Part shown: piece by piece, positions 1 to 9,449 of the stretch
Layout of the letters: every line of letters begins with the position of its first letter
How positions within the stretch are numbered: position 1 is the stretch's first letter
Source of the DNA: a virus
IMG/VR virus record: IMGVR_UViG_3300049846_000519
Coordinates: 1 to 21,710 of that record
Strand: one strand, 5' to 3'
Length of the DNA: 21,710 nt
Made by a program: the position numbers and the translations under genes
The notes under the pieces: generated by a model
Database searches by the model: none
What the model saw: the letters and a program-made list of their open reading frames with translations, nothing else
Told to the model about the DNA's origin: nothing

Positions 1-75
1 GAAGTATGTTCAGGAATTAAACTAAACGACCCAAATTTAGTAGCAGCAGCAGCAGCGATGCTAGCGGCGGAGTAA
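1..75 (+). CDS. Tail assembly chaperone, short form (gpG-like), C-terminal end
   Basis: Only the last 24 codons are in the window; the start lies to the left. The reading frame beginning at base 1 stays open and ends at TAA 73-75, with an Ala-rich tail (residues VAAAAAMLAAE). It lies immediately before a tape measure gene, where siphoviruses keep the two tail assembly chaperones, usually made from one start with a programmed -1 frameshift (lambda gpG and gpGT are the model). A slippery sequence at 30-39, 34 bases before this stop, and a long open -1 frame fit that arrangement. The product would bind the tape measure and help tail tube polymerisation around it, without entering the virion. The identification rests on position and frameshift architecture, since too little sequence is present to judge homology. 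Confidence 0.65.
   Translation, partial: EVCSGIKLNDPNLVAAAAAMLAAE
30..39 (+). promoter_or_regulatory. Programmed -1 ribosomal frameshift site (two overlapping slippery heptamers)
   Basis: Read in the upstream chaperone frame, bases 30-36 are C CCA AAT and bases 33-39 are A AAT TTA. Both match the canonical X XXY YYZ heptamer, so tandem re-pairing is possible at either. Slipping back one base at either place joins the short chaperone to the frame open through 425. The zero-frame stop lies 34 bases downstream, a typical distance. The following stretch 41-63 can form only a weak TAGCA/TGCTA stem, so no strong stimulatory structure is obvious. Confidence 0.75.
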
Positions 76-425
76 GTTGGGAAAACCTAGACCTGGAAAA
101 GATAGAGTTTGAAGTCTTTACCAGGGTCGGCGCATGGAAAACATATGAAGAATTGGAGGAAAGCCTAACCGTAGACGAACTGGTCAGAAGTGCAATTGCC
201 CTGCAAAAACAGGATCGCGAGCACTTCCGAAGGATGGTAATTTCCGCTCACGGAGAAGATCCATTCCCAGAAGATGACCGGGAAGATCGTTCTGAAACAA
301 CGTTTGAAGATATCGTTAGAAGGACCACCGGAAGAGATTATGGTGACCCTGGTGTTAACGAACTAAACGATGCGTTGTCAATGGACGGAATGTTAGACCC
401 ATTCGGTTATAGCGTAGAGCCTTGA
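39..425 (+). CDS. Tail assembly chaperone, -1 frameshift extension (gpT-like)
   Basis: This frame is open from base 21 to TGA 423-425 and is entered by a -1 shift from the upstream chaperone frame, giving about 128 extra residues. It begins with a Ser run (SSSSSSDASGG), then an acidic helical segment with LTVDELVRSAIALQKQDREH, and ends DPFGYSVEP. An independent start at TTG 153 is possible, but no good ribosome binding site precedes it, and codons 39-152 remain open and protein-like (for example VSWENLDLEKIEFEVF). I therefore take it as the T-like half of a G-T fusion, which in characterised phages recruits tail tube subunits to the tape measure. The stop overlaps the next start (TTGA at 422-425), which suggests translational coupling to the tape measure gene. 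Confidence 0.7.
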   Translation, partial: SSSSSSDASGGVSWENLDLEKIEFEVFTRVGAWKTYEELEESLTVDELVRSAIALQKQDREHFRRMVISAHGEDPFPEDDREDRSETTFEDIVRRTTGRDYGDPGVNELNDALSMDGMLDPFGYSVEP

Positions 426-3400
426 GTTTTGAAAGAGTAAATATTGAGTTCCATGCCTCGGCTAATTTCCGTGATCTTATCACGCAGGTCCAGGCTGCCA
501 ACAGACAACTTGGCACGCTACAAAACAGTCTGAATCTTTCTAGTGCCAAAGGCATTGGCGATAGCGTCAAGGCCTTTGAAGATGCTATTAAACTCAGCGG
601 AATGTACTCCGTTAGCACTGCTGACGTTACTTCTGCCGAGAAAGCGTTTGGCAAGCAACTTGCTGAAAATAAACTTCGACTGAACGACTACACCCGGACA
701 CTGCGAGAGCACTACCGGCAGCGCGCTGCCGGAACTAGCATGATCAGTCGACTGGCTCGCCAGCAATTGCTGACAGAAAGAGCGATTGTTCTAGAGGCCG
801 GTAGAAACGCTGACGGCTCTATCAAGGCAACCTCGCTAAGACCAACCGCGCTATCTAACGACCTGGAAACCAAGGTTGCGATCAAGCGCAAGGAAATGCA
901 ACTTCTTAATACCGCAATTCAACAGGGATCGACAAAACTCATCGATTGGGGTAAGAATACTCAGTGGGCCGGTCGTCAGATCATGGTCGGTATCACCATC
1001 CCCCTTGGTATCTTCGGTGCAGCAGCAGGTAAGGCATTCTACGAACTAGACAAAGGCCTGACTCGTATGGTCAAGGTCTACGGAGACCTTGGCACAAAAC
1101 TGAGTGATGGTCAGGTTGCTAAACTCCGAGAAGATGTTACCGGCCTTGCGCGGGTCCTCGCGCAAGATTACGGAGCGTCCCTAGAACAAACAATCGGCCT
1201 AGCCGGTGACTTCGCTGCTGTAGGTCAACAGGGTAAAGACCTGCTTACATCAACAACCGAAGCGACCCGACTTGCTATCTTGGGAGAAGTAGATCGTCAA
1301 GACGCGATGAAAACAACGCTGGCCCTGACCAGCGCATTCCAGGTTAAAACAGAAGATTTGGCAGACGCGGTAAACTTTCTTAACGCGGTAGAAAACCAGA
1401 CCTCGCTTTCCCTGCAAGACCTGACCGTCGCAATTCCAAAGGCCGGTCCGCTAATTAGGAATCTCGGCGGAGACTATCAAGACCTCGCACTCTATCTGAC
1501 CGCTATGAAGGAGGGTGGAGTTAATGCGGGCGAAGGTGCTAACGCAATTAAATCCAGCCTTTCCTCTCTGATCGCACCCACAAAGGCCGCGACCGAGTAC
1601 CTTGCTGATCTTGGCGTAAACATTGTTGGGATTAGAGACGCCAACAAAGGTGATATTACGCAGTACATCCTTGACCTTAAGGCTGCACTAGACGAACTGG
1701 ACCCAACAGATCGTCAGGCAGCACTGGTTAAACTATTTGGTAAATATCAGGTCTCTCGTCTCACCGCCCTATTCGACAATATCGGCCGGGTTGGAAGTCA
1801 GACAAACAAGGTTCTGGATTTGACGAAGGCTAGCACCGAAGCCCTCGGAGACATTGCCGAACGAGAAATCAAGCAGGTCACACAGAGCCTTTCGGGTCAG
1901 TGGAACCGCGCAGTAGAAACTTTCAAAATCTCTCTAGCCAGTGTTGGTGAGGAATTCCTACGCATCGGAATCTTCATGGTGAACCTTGGAACAAAGGTTC
2001 TTGATTTCTGGTCGAACCTACCCGACACACTTAAGGGAGCAATAGCAATATTCTTGGGTCTTGTCGGAACCATCGGTGTTGTCATGATGAGCCTTGGTGT
2101 GTTCGCTAACCTTATCGGAACAGCAGTCAAGGGTATCATGCTACTCAGAAGGTTTGTCGACTGGCGTCGTGGACAAGTCACGTTCTGGGAGTACCTGAAC
2201 GAGCAGATGCACGTCAACAATCAACTTGGCGACAGAATGACAGCAGTGCTCAAAGACCAAACTCTCGCGACCAAGGTTTTTGCTGGCGAAGTAAAGATTC
2301 TTGTTGCTGCTCTTGAAAAACTATACACTACTCAAATGTCGTCCGTTAACGGAAGTCGGGCCGGTATTCGGATGATGCAGGCCCTTGAGGCTGAGCGCGC
2401 AGCAATGGCGACAACCGGAGATAGCGTACAACTAGGTCACGTCATGCCTTCAAACCTGATTACTGGAAGGGACCTTCTGGGCCCCGGTGCCAGCAAGAAC
2501 TGGTCCTTCTTGTACGGACTCCCATTTGCTCCTGAGACACTTGCGTCGAACCAAGGAACAATCGATACGGCCAGAAAGACTCAGGCTGCGTCAATCTACG
2601 CCACAGGAGATAATCTAAAGGCTTTTGACCCCATGGTCGCGGTGCGCGCCGCAGCGGGGCAGAGTGCTATTCAGTCAATTCTTGGTGGCAGAAATACGGG
2701 ATTTGATAAAATTCGTGCAAAGTACGAGGCGGCAGAAAGACTATTCTTTGCCGGAAAGATGGAAAAAGCAAGCCTAGCGTTCCAAGACTTTATGTCAAAT
2801 AGTGTGATTCGTGGCGAGCAGGTCGGGGTCATGTTTGAAAGAGAGTTTGGTAAGTTCTTTAACACATACCAAACGCTCTACAAAGAGATTGGTGCCCTAG
2901 ACCCGAAGAGCGATGCTTTCAAGGCTCGACTTAAGGCTGCCAGCGGTCAACTTGTGGACGACAAGGGTAAACTTGTAAACAACTACAAGCAACTTATGGA
3001 TGCTATTGAGGCTGGCCTAATTGACGGGCAGACCACGTTGTTCCAGATAGAGTCCTCTATCGAAGCACAGAAAATCCTTAGGCCCGGTCAGGCTCCAAGG
3101 ATCAGTAAGAGCGGCCAGGGAGGAAAGGGTAAGTTCGAAACCATCGGATACGGCGCAGGAAATCTATATGCTGGGGATGCCCGTGTAGCAGATCAGGTCG
3201 GTGACATTCAGATGAGCCTTCTAGACGACCTAGATGAACAGGAAAGGGTCATTGTTCAGTCTGTTGAAAACACCGAGGCAGAGAAGGAAGTCCAAAAAGA
3301 GCGTGCCAAGGTTGTTGAAAAAGAGCGCAAGACTCTAAAGCAAAGAATGTCTAAGGTTGGTAAGTACGGCGGAATTGCTGCCATGGGAGCCATGACGGCC

Positions 3401-5920
3401 TTGCCGTTCATGACGGAGACAGGTAACGCCTCCCTTGATAACACTGTGAATGTTGCCGGTGGTGCATCGATGGGCGCAATGATGGGAATGATGGCTGGTC
3501 CATGGGGTGCCGCAATCGGTGGTGTTATTGGTGGTCTTATTCCGGGAATCCAACTGCTTATCGACAAGGCCGGTGAGTTTGGTCGTGTAACCGAGGCTGC
3601 ATTCAGTGTCGGATCGGACGCCGCTGAAAGGTACGGACTAAAACTTCGTGACCTCAACGATATCACTATCGCGCAGCGCGAGGGCGGTGTCAACGGTGGC
3701 CGTGTGTCTGAAATTGCACAAAGCATTATGAACCAGGATGAATCAAGCCCTGACCGCATTCTTGCAGAGTTCATCAGAAGCGAAGAGAACATGGGCAATG
3801 TATTCGGTCGTCTTTCACAGCGGGCAGCAATGCTGGCTATCTCAGGAGCAAACCCAGAGCAGATAAAGGAACAAATCTCTGCTCTATTGGTGGCTGCCGG
3901 AAAGACGGATCAAATAATACAAATAAATGCTGCACTTGACCTCAACTTCAACAAGGACAAGAAGGGTAACTTTACCGGAACAGCAGAGAATGTTCGCAAA
4001 CTCGTTCAGGGCCAAATCAATGACGCCATGAGCAAGTTGAGCACAAACGAGACACAGGACTTGGTTAACAAGGCTTTCGGTGATAAGGCTGGCGCGATTG
4101 GCGAGGCTATCAAGAAAGGCCTGTTTGAGTTCGGAGGGGCTACCCCAGCAGATATTAAAGACTTTATCCCAAGCCCAACGGCCGAGCAGATCAATGCTTG
4201 GAAGCAGTACGAGTTTGCTATTCGCGCGGCCGGTCCGGCTGCGGAAGCCTTCGCGATGACAGAGGAAACAAAGGCCGCATTTGACGAGATAAGCAAAACT
4301 CTCTCCCAGGCAGCCGCAACGATGCCTATTGATAAGTTCTGGGAACTAGCAGACAGCCTAGATTATAGTAAACTGTCTGCCAGCCAGTTTGCCAACAGCA
4401 TCAGAGACGTGTATGGTGCTTCAAGCCCAATGTCTCAGGCACTTCTTCAAATGGCCGACGTAGGATATACGACTCAGCAAATGCTTCAAGGAATCGCCCT
4501 TGTTAATGCTGGTGTAATATCTTCTTGGCAGAGTCTACAGTCTATGGGTCCGGCCTACCTAGATGTTATCTACCGGACATTTGCAGCCAAGCAGGAGTTT
4601 GGAGCCTCCGTTGGAAAGAAACTTACTGACGAGGCCAACGATAAGCAAACCGCTGGAATTAACCCGAACGGAAGCCCAATCGGCGGGTCGGGAGTTAAGT
4701 CCTCTGGTGATGGTGGCGCTAGTGCATCTGACGCTCTTAACAAGAAGAAGAAGGCTATTCAGGACTACTACGACAAAGAAATAGAAAAGATCAAGGAGTC
4801 CGAGGAAGCCAAGAAGAAGGCCTTTGAGGCTGAGCAGCGTCGACTAGAGCGTCAAAAGCGTGACATGCAAACCATGATTTCCTATCGCGAAGCCCTCGCG
4901 GCAGGTGATTTCGCCGCAGCGGCCAAGGCTCAAATTCAACTTGAGTCTGACCGTAAGAAGGACGCGCTTGAGGATCAGCAGCGTGACGAAGAAAGCGCAG
5001 TCGCAAAGCGCATCAAGGCTCTTGAGGATGAGCGCGACAAGAAGATCGACGCAATCGACAAGGCCCTAGATGCTGCAAGGGCTGCTGACAAGGCCGCTGC
5101 TGGTTCTGCTGCGGGAGCAGCGGTTTCGGCCGGAAAGTCTTGGACCACCGTTATTGATGAAATTAACGCCGCAGTGTCGACCCTACCTACCAACTTTGAA
5201 GGTAGCATGGCTAAGTTGGTTCAGATTGCCAAAACAAATGGTCTGAGCGTCGGAAAGACAATCAAGTCGTCACTTGAGAGCGCCTTCGGAGATACTGGAA
5301 CTAAAATCTTTGATATTATCAAGGGTGATATTTCGAAGGCTCCGTGGTCGATGATTGGCGAGGTCGTTGAGGCAGCAATGGCTAAGGACCAGAACCTTCT
5401 TAACAAAAGGATTAACAGGCTTAAGGCCTATATCACGGCTGGCGGGGGCGCGGCGGGTGCGGCAGCGGTCGCAAAGCAGTCAAAGTTGGTCGATGATCCA
5501 CGGGCCGGGTACTCCTTCGGTGGAGCAATCCGTGGACCGGGTAGTGGAACTTCTGACAGCATTCCTGCATGGCTTTCAAACGGCGAGTATGTTATCCGGG
5601 CAGCAGCCGTTCGCAAGTATGGTCTTGGATTCATGGATAAACTAAATGATATGAAGGTTGCCCGCTTTGCTAACGGCGGTGCCGCCATTGGAAACTACAC
5701 CTGGAAGAAAGCATTTGCCACTGCACTATTCAGCACTGGTGGCTATGCCGGTGCGGGCATGTACGCTAATGGCGGTGCAATTGCGCCTTCAATTGGGCAC
5801 TATGGTAATATTACCGTAGAGGTTAACGTAACAGAGCCGGGATGCACGGCAGACGAAATCGTTGACGCAGCAATCAGGAAACTTGAGCGTAGGCAACGTA
5901 GAGTGGGAGCAAATCGTTAA
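422..5920 (+). CDS. Tail tape measure protein
   Basis: An 1832-residue protein that sets tail length and is packed inside the tail tube. Residues about 203-480 resemble the TP901-type tape measure core (KAFYELDKGLTRMVKVYGDL, then a DQDLALYLTAMKEGG-like section and SLSSLIAPTKAA). Hydrophobic segments occur at about 186-205, 534-575 and 980-1047, the last very rich in Gly, Met and Ala. Residues about 1438-1560 are a charged Lys/Glu/Ala coiled coil. The C-terminus has a motif common in tape measures (GPGSGTSDSIPAWLSNGEYV, near residue 1705), followed by repeats of NGG. At about 0.15 nm per residue, tail length would be near 270 nm. The TTG start at 422 overlaps the chaperone stop and is the only start before Met 61; no strong ribosome binding site is seen, so coupling is likely. 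It is the longest gene here and the surest call. Confidence 0.97.
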   Translation: MSFERVNIEFHASANFRDLITQVQAANRQLGTLQNSLNLSSAKGIGDSVKAFEDAIKLSGMYSVSTADVTSAEKAFGKQLAENKLRLNDYTRTLREHYRQRAAGTSMISRLARQQLLTERAIVLEAGRNADGSIKATSLRPTALSNDLETKVAIKRKEMQLLNTAIQQGSTKLIDWGKNTQWAGRQIMVGITIPLGIFGAAAGKAFYELDKGLTRMVKVYGDLGTKLSDGQVAKLREDVTGLARVLAQDYGASLEQTIGLAGDFAAVGQQGKDLLTSTTEATRLAILGEVDRQDAMKTTLALTSAFQVKTEDLADAVNFLNAVENQTSLSLQDLTVAIPKAGPLIRNLGGDYQDLALYLTAMKEGGVNAGEGANAIKSSLSSLIAPTKAATEYLADLGVNIVGIRDANKGDITQYILDLKAALDELDPTDRQAALVKLFGKYQVSRLTALFDNIGRVGSQTNKVLDLTKASTEALGDIAEREIKQVTQSLSGQWNRAVETFKISLASVGEEFLRIGIFMVNLGTKVLDFWSNLPDTLKGAIAIFLGLVGTIGVVMMSLGVFANLIGTAVKGIMLLRRFVDWRRGQVTFWEYLNEQMHVNNQLGDRMTAVLKDQTLATKVFAGEVKILVAALEKLYTTQMSSVNGSRAGIRMMQALEAERAAMATTGDSVQLGHVMPSNLITGRDLLGPGASKNWSFLYGLPFAPETLASNQGTIDTARKTQAASIYATGDNLKAFDPMVAVRAAAGQSAIQSILGGRNTGFDKIRAKYEAAERLFFAGKMEKASLAFQDFMSNSVIRGEQVGVMFEREFGKFFNTYQTLYKEIGALDPKSDAFKARLKAASGQLVDDKGKLVNNYKQLMDAIEAGLIDGQTTLFQIESSIEAQKILRPGQAPRISKSGQGGKGKFETIGYGAGNLYAGDARVADQVGDIQMSLLDDLDEQERVIVQSVENTEAEKEVQKERAKVVEKERKTLKQRMSKVGKYGGIAAMGAMTALPFMTETGNASLDNTVNVAGGASMGAMMGMMAGPWGAAIGGVIGGLIPGIQLLIDKAGEFGRVTEAAFSVGSDAAERYGLKLRDLNDITIAQREGGVNGGRVSEIAQSIMNQDESSPDRILAEFIRSEENMGNVFGRLSQRAAMLAISGANPEQIKEQISALLVAAGKTDQIIQINAALDLNFNKDKKGNFTGTAENVRKLVQGQINDAMSKLSTNETQDLVNKAFGDKAGAIGEAIKKGLFEFGGATPADIKDFIPSPTAEQINAWKQYEFAIRAAGPAAEAFAMTEETKAAFDEISKTLSQAAATMPIDKFWELADSLDYSKLSASQFANSIRDVYGASSPMSQALLQMADVGYTTQQMLQGIALVNAGVISSWQSLQSMGPAYLDVIYRTFAAKQEFGASVGKKLTDEANDKQTAGINPNGSPIGGSGVKSSGDGGASASDALNKKKKAIQDYYDKEIEKIKESEEAKKKAFEAEQRRLERQKRDMQTMISYREALAAGDFAAAAKAQIQLESDRKKDALEDQQRDEESAVAKRIKALEDERDKKIDAIDKALDAARAADKAAAGSAAGAAVSAGKSWTTVIDEINAAVSTLPTNFEGSMAKLVQIAKTNGLSVGKTIKSSLESAFGDTGTKIFDIIKGDISKAPWSMIGEVVEAAMAKDQNLLNKRINRLKAYITAGGGAAGAAAVAKQSKLVDDPRAGYSFGGAIRGPGSGTSDSIPAWLSNGEYVIRAAAVRKYGLGFMDKLNDMKVARFANGGAAIGNYTWKKAFATALFSTGGYAGAGMYANGGAIAPSIGHYGNITVEVNVTEPGCTADEIVDAAIRKLERRQRRVGANR

Positions 5921-6342
5921 TGGCACTGACACTACCCAGAGACACAGTAATGTCTTGGGCCGGTAACAAGATTACCGAGCACAACAGGCAACCGATTCAG
6001 ATCACCGAGCAGAAAATAAAGAAGTCTGCTCGTACGGTCAACGGGGTCCTGCGCGAGAACGTGCGCGTCGTCAAGAGCCGTTATAGTATTTCGTGGGAAA
6101 TGGTCCCGTCACTAGCATCACAGACAGTAGACGGTTTCTGGGGCGGTAAGGATATTCTTAACTACGCCAGGACTACTAGTGCGCCATTCACTCTTACCCT
6201 GCGTTACGATGATCAGGCCGGTGCGTCTATTACAAAGACTGTAGTCTTTTCTGGCGATCCAGAATACGAAGTAGTTAAGCGATCAACCGCCCCCGGCGGC
6301 TATGACCTCGTTAACGTATCGGTTGAATTAGAGGAAGTGTAA
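5920..6342 (+). CDS. Small minor tail protein, possibly distal-tail (Dit)-like
   Basis: A 140-residue soluble protein with no signal peptide or membrane segment. It is predicted beta-rich, with the pattern YSISWEMVPSLASQTVDGFW followed by SAPFTLTLRYDD and a final NVSVELEEV strand. A comparable pattern, a strand, then a DG turn, then PFTL, is seen in tail-tube and distal-tail folds, and the gene sits between the tape measure and the hub, where a distal tail adaptor is expected. The ATG at 5920 shares its A with the tape measure stop (TAATG), and its own stop overlaps the next start in the same way, so the three genes are probably translated by termination-reinitiation. The tail role is well supported by order; the exact Dit assignment is inference. 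Confidence 0.75.
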   Translation: MALTLPRDTVMSWAGNKITEHNRQPIQITEQKIKKSARTVNGVLRENVRVVKSRYSISWEMVPSLASQTVDGFWGGKDILNYARTTSAPFTLTLRYDDQAGASITKTVVFSGDPEYEVVKRSTAPGGYDLVNVSVELEEV

Positions 6343-9300
6343 TGCGCGGGTCTGTAGGAACGCAGAATTACCTCAAGCAGAACACAGTCATCACCACTTC
6401 TGATCGGGCGGTGCTGGAACTGAACATGAACCGGTACGCGACCCTTGCCGCAATACCTGATTCCGTGTATGGAACTGATCCTAACAAGATCGCCTACTAC
6501 AAGGCCAAGTTCCCGCTAGATTCTGTTACGTTGCCGAACCGGCCCGAATCTGGAATCTGCAAGGTGAAGTTCGGGGCGTACCCTTCCGCAACGTGGCAAA
6601 GCGCGGCGTATCTGCGGAACGTTTCGGCATCAGCAAATTATGACGCAGTAAACGACTGGTACACCTTAAAGCCACGATTCTATGTGGCCGGTCCAGACGA
6701 CAAGTATAAATACTTTACGTCATCTGTTGCACAGCCTAACCCTGAAATTACATACACGGCCGGTGTCTGGGCCAACAAGATTCGGGTCACCTTTGAAAAC
6801 AGCCTGCACTACCCGACCGCCTTCACCATTCAGATCAGGGCGACCGGTAGTGGAATCTGGACAACGATTGCTACGAATCCAACAATTCCAGCAAGCGGCG
6901 TAGTCGATGTGTACCGATCTGGAACAACATGGTCCACCGTCGAGCCAACACTTCCGGTGGCCGCAGACGCTATGTCAATTGATGGAATAAAGGTATCAAC
7001 CACGGCGATGAACGTATCTGACGGATATCTTGCAATCATCGAAATGTCTCCAAGACTCGTTGTTGATGTTACAGATTTCCTACAGGAGTATTCCGCAGAA
7101 GAAAACTTCTCCGAAGAGGACAATCTCGCTCCGGTAGGACTGATCAGCGCAAACTCTGGTAGTGCTACATTTCTCAACACCGGCAACGACTTTGAGCCTC
7201 GCAACACCAGCGGAGTAACAGCCAAGATTGCCGATCTGGTCAAGCGTTACACAGAACTCAGGGTCACTACCACCATAAATGCCGAGACTATCAAGATGGT
7301 CAGAATGCTTGTGGACAAATGGTCGGTTCAGGAAGGTGATACTGCCGAGGCGGAACTTTATGACGAGGCCACACCGCTTCAAAATACCGACTGTCCAGAA
7401 ATACTTTATCAAAACGTTACACCGTTCACAGCGGCGGTCAGGTTGCTAGATGCCGCTGGCTTCACGAAAGTTCGACTTCGTAAACTGTCCAGCGAAAAGG
7501 AGCCGACCCTTAACTTCTTCTTCACCACCAAGGACGAGACTGTCTGGGAAGCACTGCAAGAACTTTTCAGGACCTTCCAGTATTCAGCGTTCTTCGATGA
7601 GGACGGCTACCTCAACATTGCTACAAACGAGTGGATGTTCGGCCGGTCGACTCCTTCATGGACCTTCCGGGCAGATGCTAGCGGTCCAGACCTACCGGAT
7701 ATCATGGAGCACAGCGAGGAATCTACCGAGCCAGCCAACAAGGCGGTTGTGACATTTACGCCGCTGAACTCTTCACGAAACAATGACCCAGGAAACAGTT
7801 CCGCTGTCAGGAATAGCGACAGCGTGGCATTCGTCCGCCTAGCCAATAGAATCCTCTACTCTCCGGAGCGGGGCGTCCTGCTGGGATGTACTCTCCTTGA
7901 TCAGACTATGGATTCGACCCAGACATACGCATACATCCTGAATACATCGTTGAACAATGTATCCTGGGGCGCTTTTGCCGGTCACTTCATCGTGGACCAG
8001 GAGGTCATCAAATTTGATGGACTTGAATATTCTTTTAACAATAGCGGTGTTGTGACGACTGTGGTTGTGAAGAATTCCAACGAGTTGTCAGAGGTTATTT
8101 CCCGGGCCACTGGAAAGGTCCAATTCACGGGCAAGTTGTGCAACTTGGTCCGGGGACAGTTCGGTACTGCTGCGGTTGCTCACGGATTCAGTAAGGCAAG
8201 TTGGTCGATCCCATCAGCACAGGACCGGTATGTTCATGTTGTCACCGACTCAACCAAGCGCAATAGAAACCTATATATCTATAATTCTGTAGCCGGTACG
8301 TCTACTCGGACAACCGCGTACAAAGATTTGGGGGCATCAACATACAACACGTTCCGCCTTCGGATGAAGGTTGGTAAGAACGCTGCTGCTCGGGCCGGAA
8401 TCATCATATCGGCAGGTAAAGACGGAAGCAACAATATTACTTCTGGCTACATGATAACGCTAAATGCCACTGCTACAACTTCGACAAAGGAGTTAAGAAT
8501 TGAAAGAATAGGTGGAACCGGAACGCCACCAATTTTTGTCGGGGACGCAAACATTGACTACGAGGGCTGGGAAACAATTAACGTGACCACCCAGATGAAC
8601 AGCAATGGCGTTGATCGTATTTACCTAACCGGAGACACCTTCCGCCTCACCGCAACCTTTCCATCAAAGAAAATAACTTACACAAATGCAATTGCTTTAG
8701 TCTCCATTGGAAAGAGCAAGGCAACGTTTGATTGGGTTTCTGCTGGTAACGGTGATATCAACTATGTAAACTCTCAGCAGGAAGCGTTTCGTAGCGTGCT
8801 CCGGGCCGGGTCCGGACTGCTAGGAAATAGTTCAGGCTTCTTTGAGTCATTTGGTGACACCTGCCGAGAAATATTTGTGGACACGATCAGATTTGCCAAG
8901 GCACCGGCCCTGAATATCGAAGTGCTACCAACTGTCAACGCAGGAATCGGGGATAGTTCTCCGACTCCCGAGGTTGCGAAAACCAGTGATATTGCCTGGG
9001 GTATCAGCCAGGAGAGTCCTTTCTCTGCGCGACTGGCTATTGCTAATATCAGTTCCGAGCCTAAGATTCTAGACGAACTAGACTCTGGTCTTTACCCGCT
9101 AGTTTCTGGCCGGGTCGTAGAAGAGTTTGCCCCAATTGAAGTAACGGTGAAGAACCAGACAGCGATCAACCAGTTCGGAGAAAACAAGATCGAAATCCAG
9201 TCGAAGTGGATTAACGACCGCTCGACTGCTGACAAGATCGCTAATTGGGTTGTCAACCGGGCCGGTAAGCGGGAGCAGCACCAACTTCAAGTATTCGACA

Positions 9301-9449
9301 ACCCCCTTGTTGAAATAGGAGATATTGTGAACGTTGTATACGCAGCGAAGGGCATGACTGCTGGAACTGCTTATGTGGTAAAATCAGTATCAAGATCCGT
9401 AACGGTAGACGGCGGAATTGATACTAGTGTGACGGTTGTGAAAGTCTGA
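6342..9449 (+). CDS. Tail hub / tail-tip minor tail protein with inserted lectin-like domain
   Basis: A 1035-residue protein. Residues about 245-430 look like a baseplate-hub core: SAEENFSEEDNLAPVGLISA, then a strand-rich section and DETVWEALQELFRTFQYSAF, followed by GYLNIATNEW. Residues about 627-805 form a separate beta-rich block with repeated aromatic strands (RNLYIYNS, NTFRLRMKVG, GYMITLNA), resembling concanavalin/LamG-like sugar-binding modules. Hub-like sequence then resumes (REIFVDTIRF) and ends with NPLVEIGDIVNVVYAAKG near residue 987, a closing pattern common in actinobacteriophage minor tail proteins. It probably caps the tail tube and carries fibres, with the inserted module contacting the host surface. 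ATG 6342 overlaps the previous stop (TAATG). No peptidase or muramidase motif was recognised. Confidence 0.85.
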   Translation: MRGSVGTQNYLKQNTVITTSDRAVLELNMNRYATLAAIPDSVYGTDPNKIAYYKAKFPLDSVTLPNRPESGICKVKFGAYPSATWQSAAYLRNVSASANYDAVNDWYTLKPRFYVAGPDDKYKYFTSSVAQPNPEITYTAGVWANKIRVTFENSLHYPTAFTIQIRATGSGIWTTIATNPTIPASGVVDVYRSGTTWSTVEPTLPVAADAMSIDGIKVSTTAMNVSDGYLAIIEMSPRLVVDVTDFLQEYSAEENFSEEDNLAPVGLISANSGSATFLNTGNDFEPRNTSGVTAKIADLVKRYTELRVTTTINAETIKMVRMLVDKWSVQEGDTAEAELYDEATPLQNTDCPEILYQNVTPFTAAVRLLDAAGFTKVRLRKLSSEKEPTLNFFFTTKDETVWEALQELFRTFQYSAFFDEDGYLNIATNEWMFGRSTPSWTFRADASGPDLPDIMEHSEESTEPANKAVVTFTPLNSSRNNDPGNSSAVRNSDSVAFVRLANRILYSPERGVLLGCTLLDQTMDSTQTYAYILNTSLNNVSWGAFAGHFIVDQEVIKFDGLEYSFNNSGVVTTVVVKNSNELSEVISRATGKVQFTGKLCNLVRGQFGTAAVAHGFSKASWSIPSAQDRYVHVVTDSTKRNRNLYIYNSVAGTSTRTTAYKDLGASTYNTFRLRMKVGKNAAARAGIIISAGKDGSNNITSGYMITLNATATTSTKELRIERIGGTGTPPIFVGDANIDYEGWETINVTTQMNSNGVDRIYLTGDTFRLTATFPSKKITYTNAIALVSIGKSKATFDWVSAGNGDINYVNSQQEAFRSVLRAGSGLLGNSSGFFESFGDTCREIFVDTIRFAKAPALNIEVLPTVNAGIGDSSPTPEVAKTSDIAWGISQESPFSARLAIANISSEPKILDELDSGLYPLVSGRVVEEFAPIEVTVKNQTAINQFGENKIEIQSKWINDRSTADKIANWVVNRAGKREQHQLQVFDNPLVEIGDIVNVVYAAKGMTAGTAYVVKSVSRSVTVDGGIDTSVTVVKV

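Noticed and set aside
153-425. Separate 90-residue gene starting at TTG 153
   Set aside because: The frame is open and protein-like from base 21, lacks a good ribosome binding site at 153, and is entered by the -1 slippery site, so it is treated as the frameshift extension.
1145-1166. Perfect 8-bp hairpin CTTGCGCG inside the tape measure gene
   Set aside because: About two stems of this size with short loops are expected by chance in the window, and it has no T run or gene boundary nearby.
8131-8146. Perfect inverted repeat CAAGTTG/CAACTTG in the hub gene, with a similar 7-bp pair at 10143-10158
   Set aside because: Seven-base stems are expected several times by chance, and neither lies near a gene start or end.
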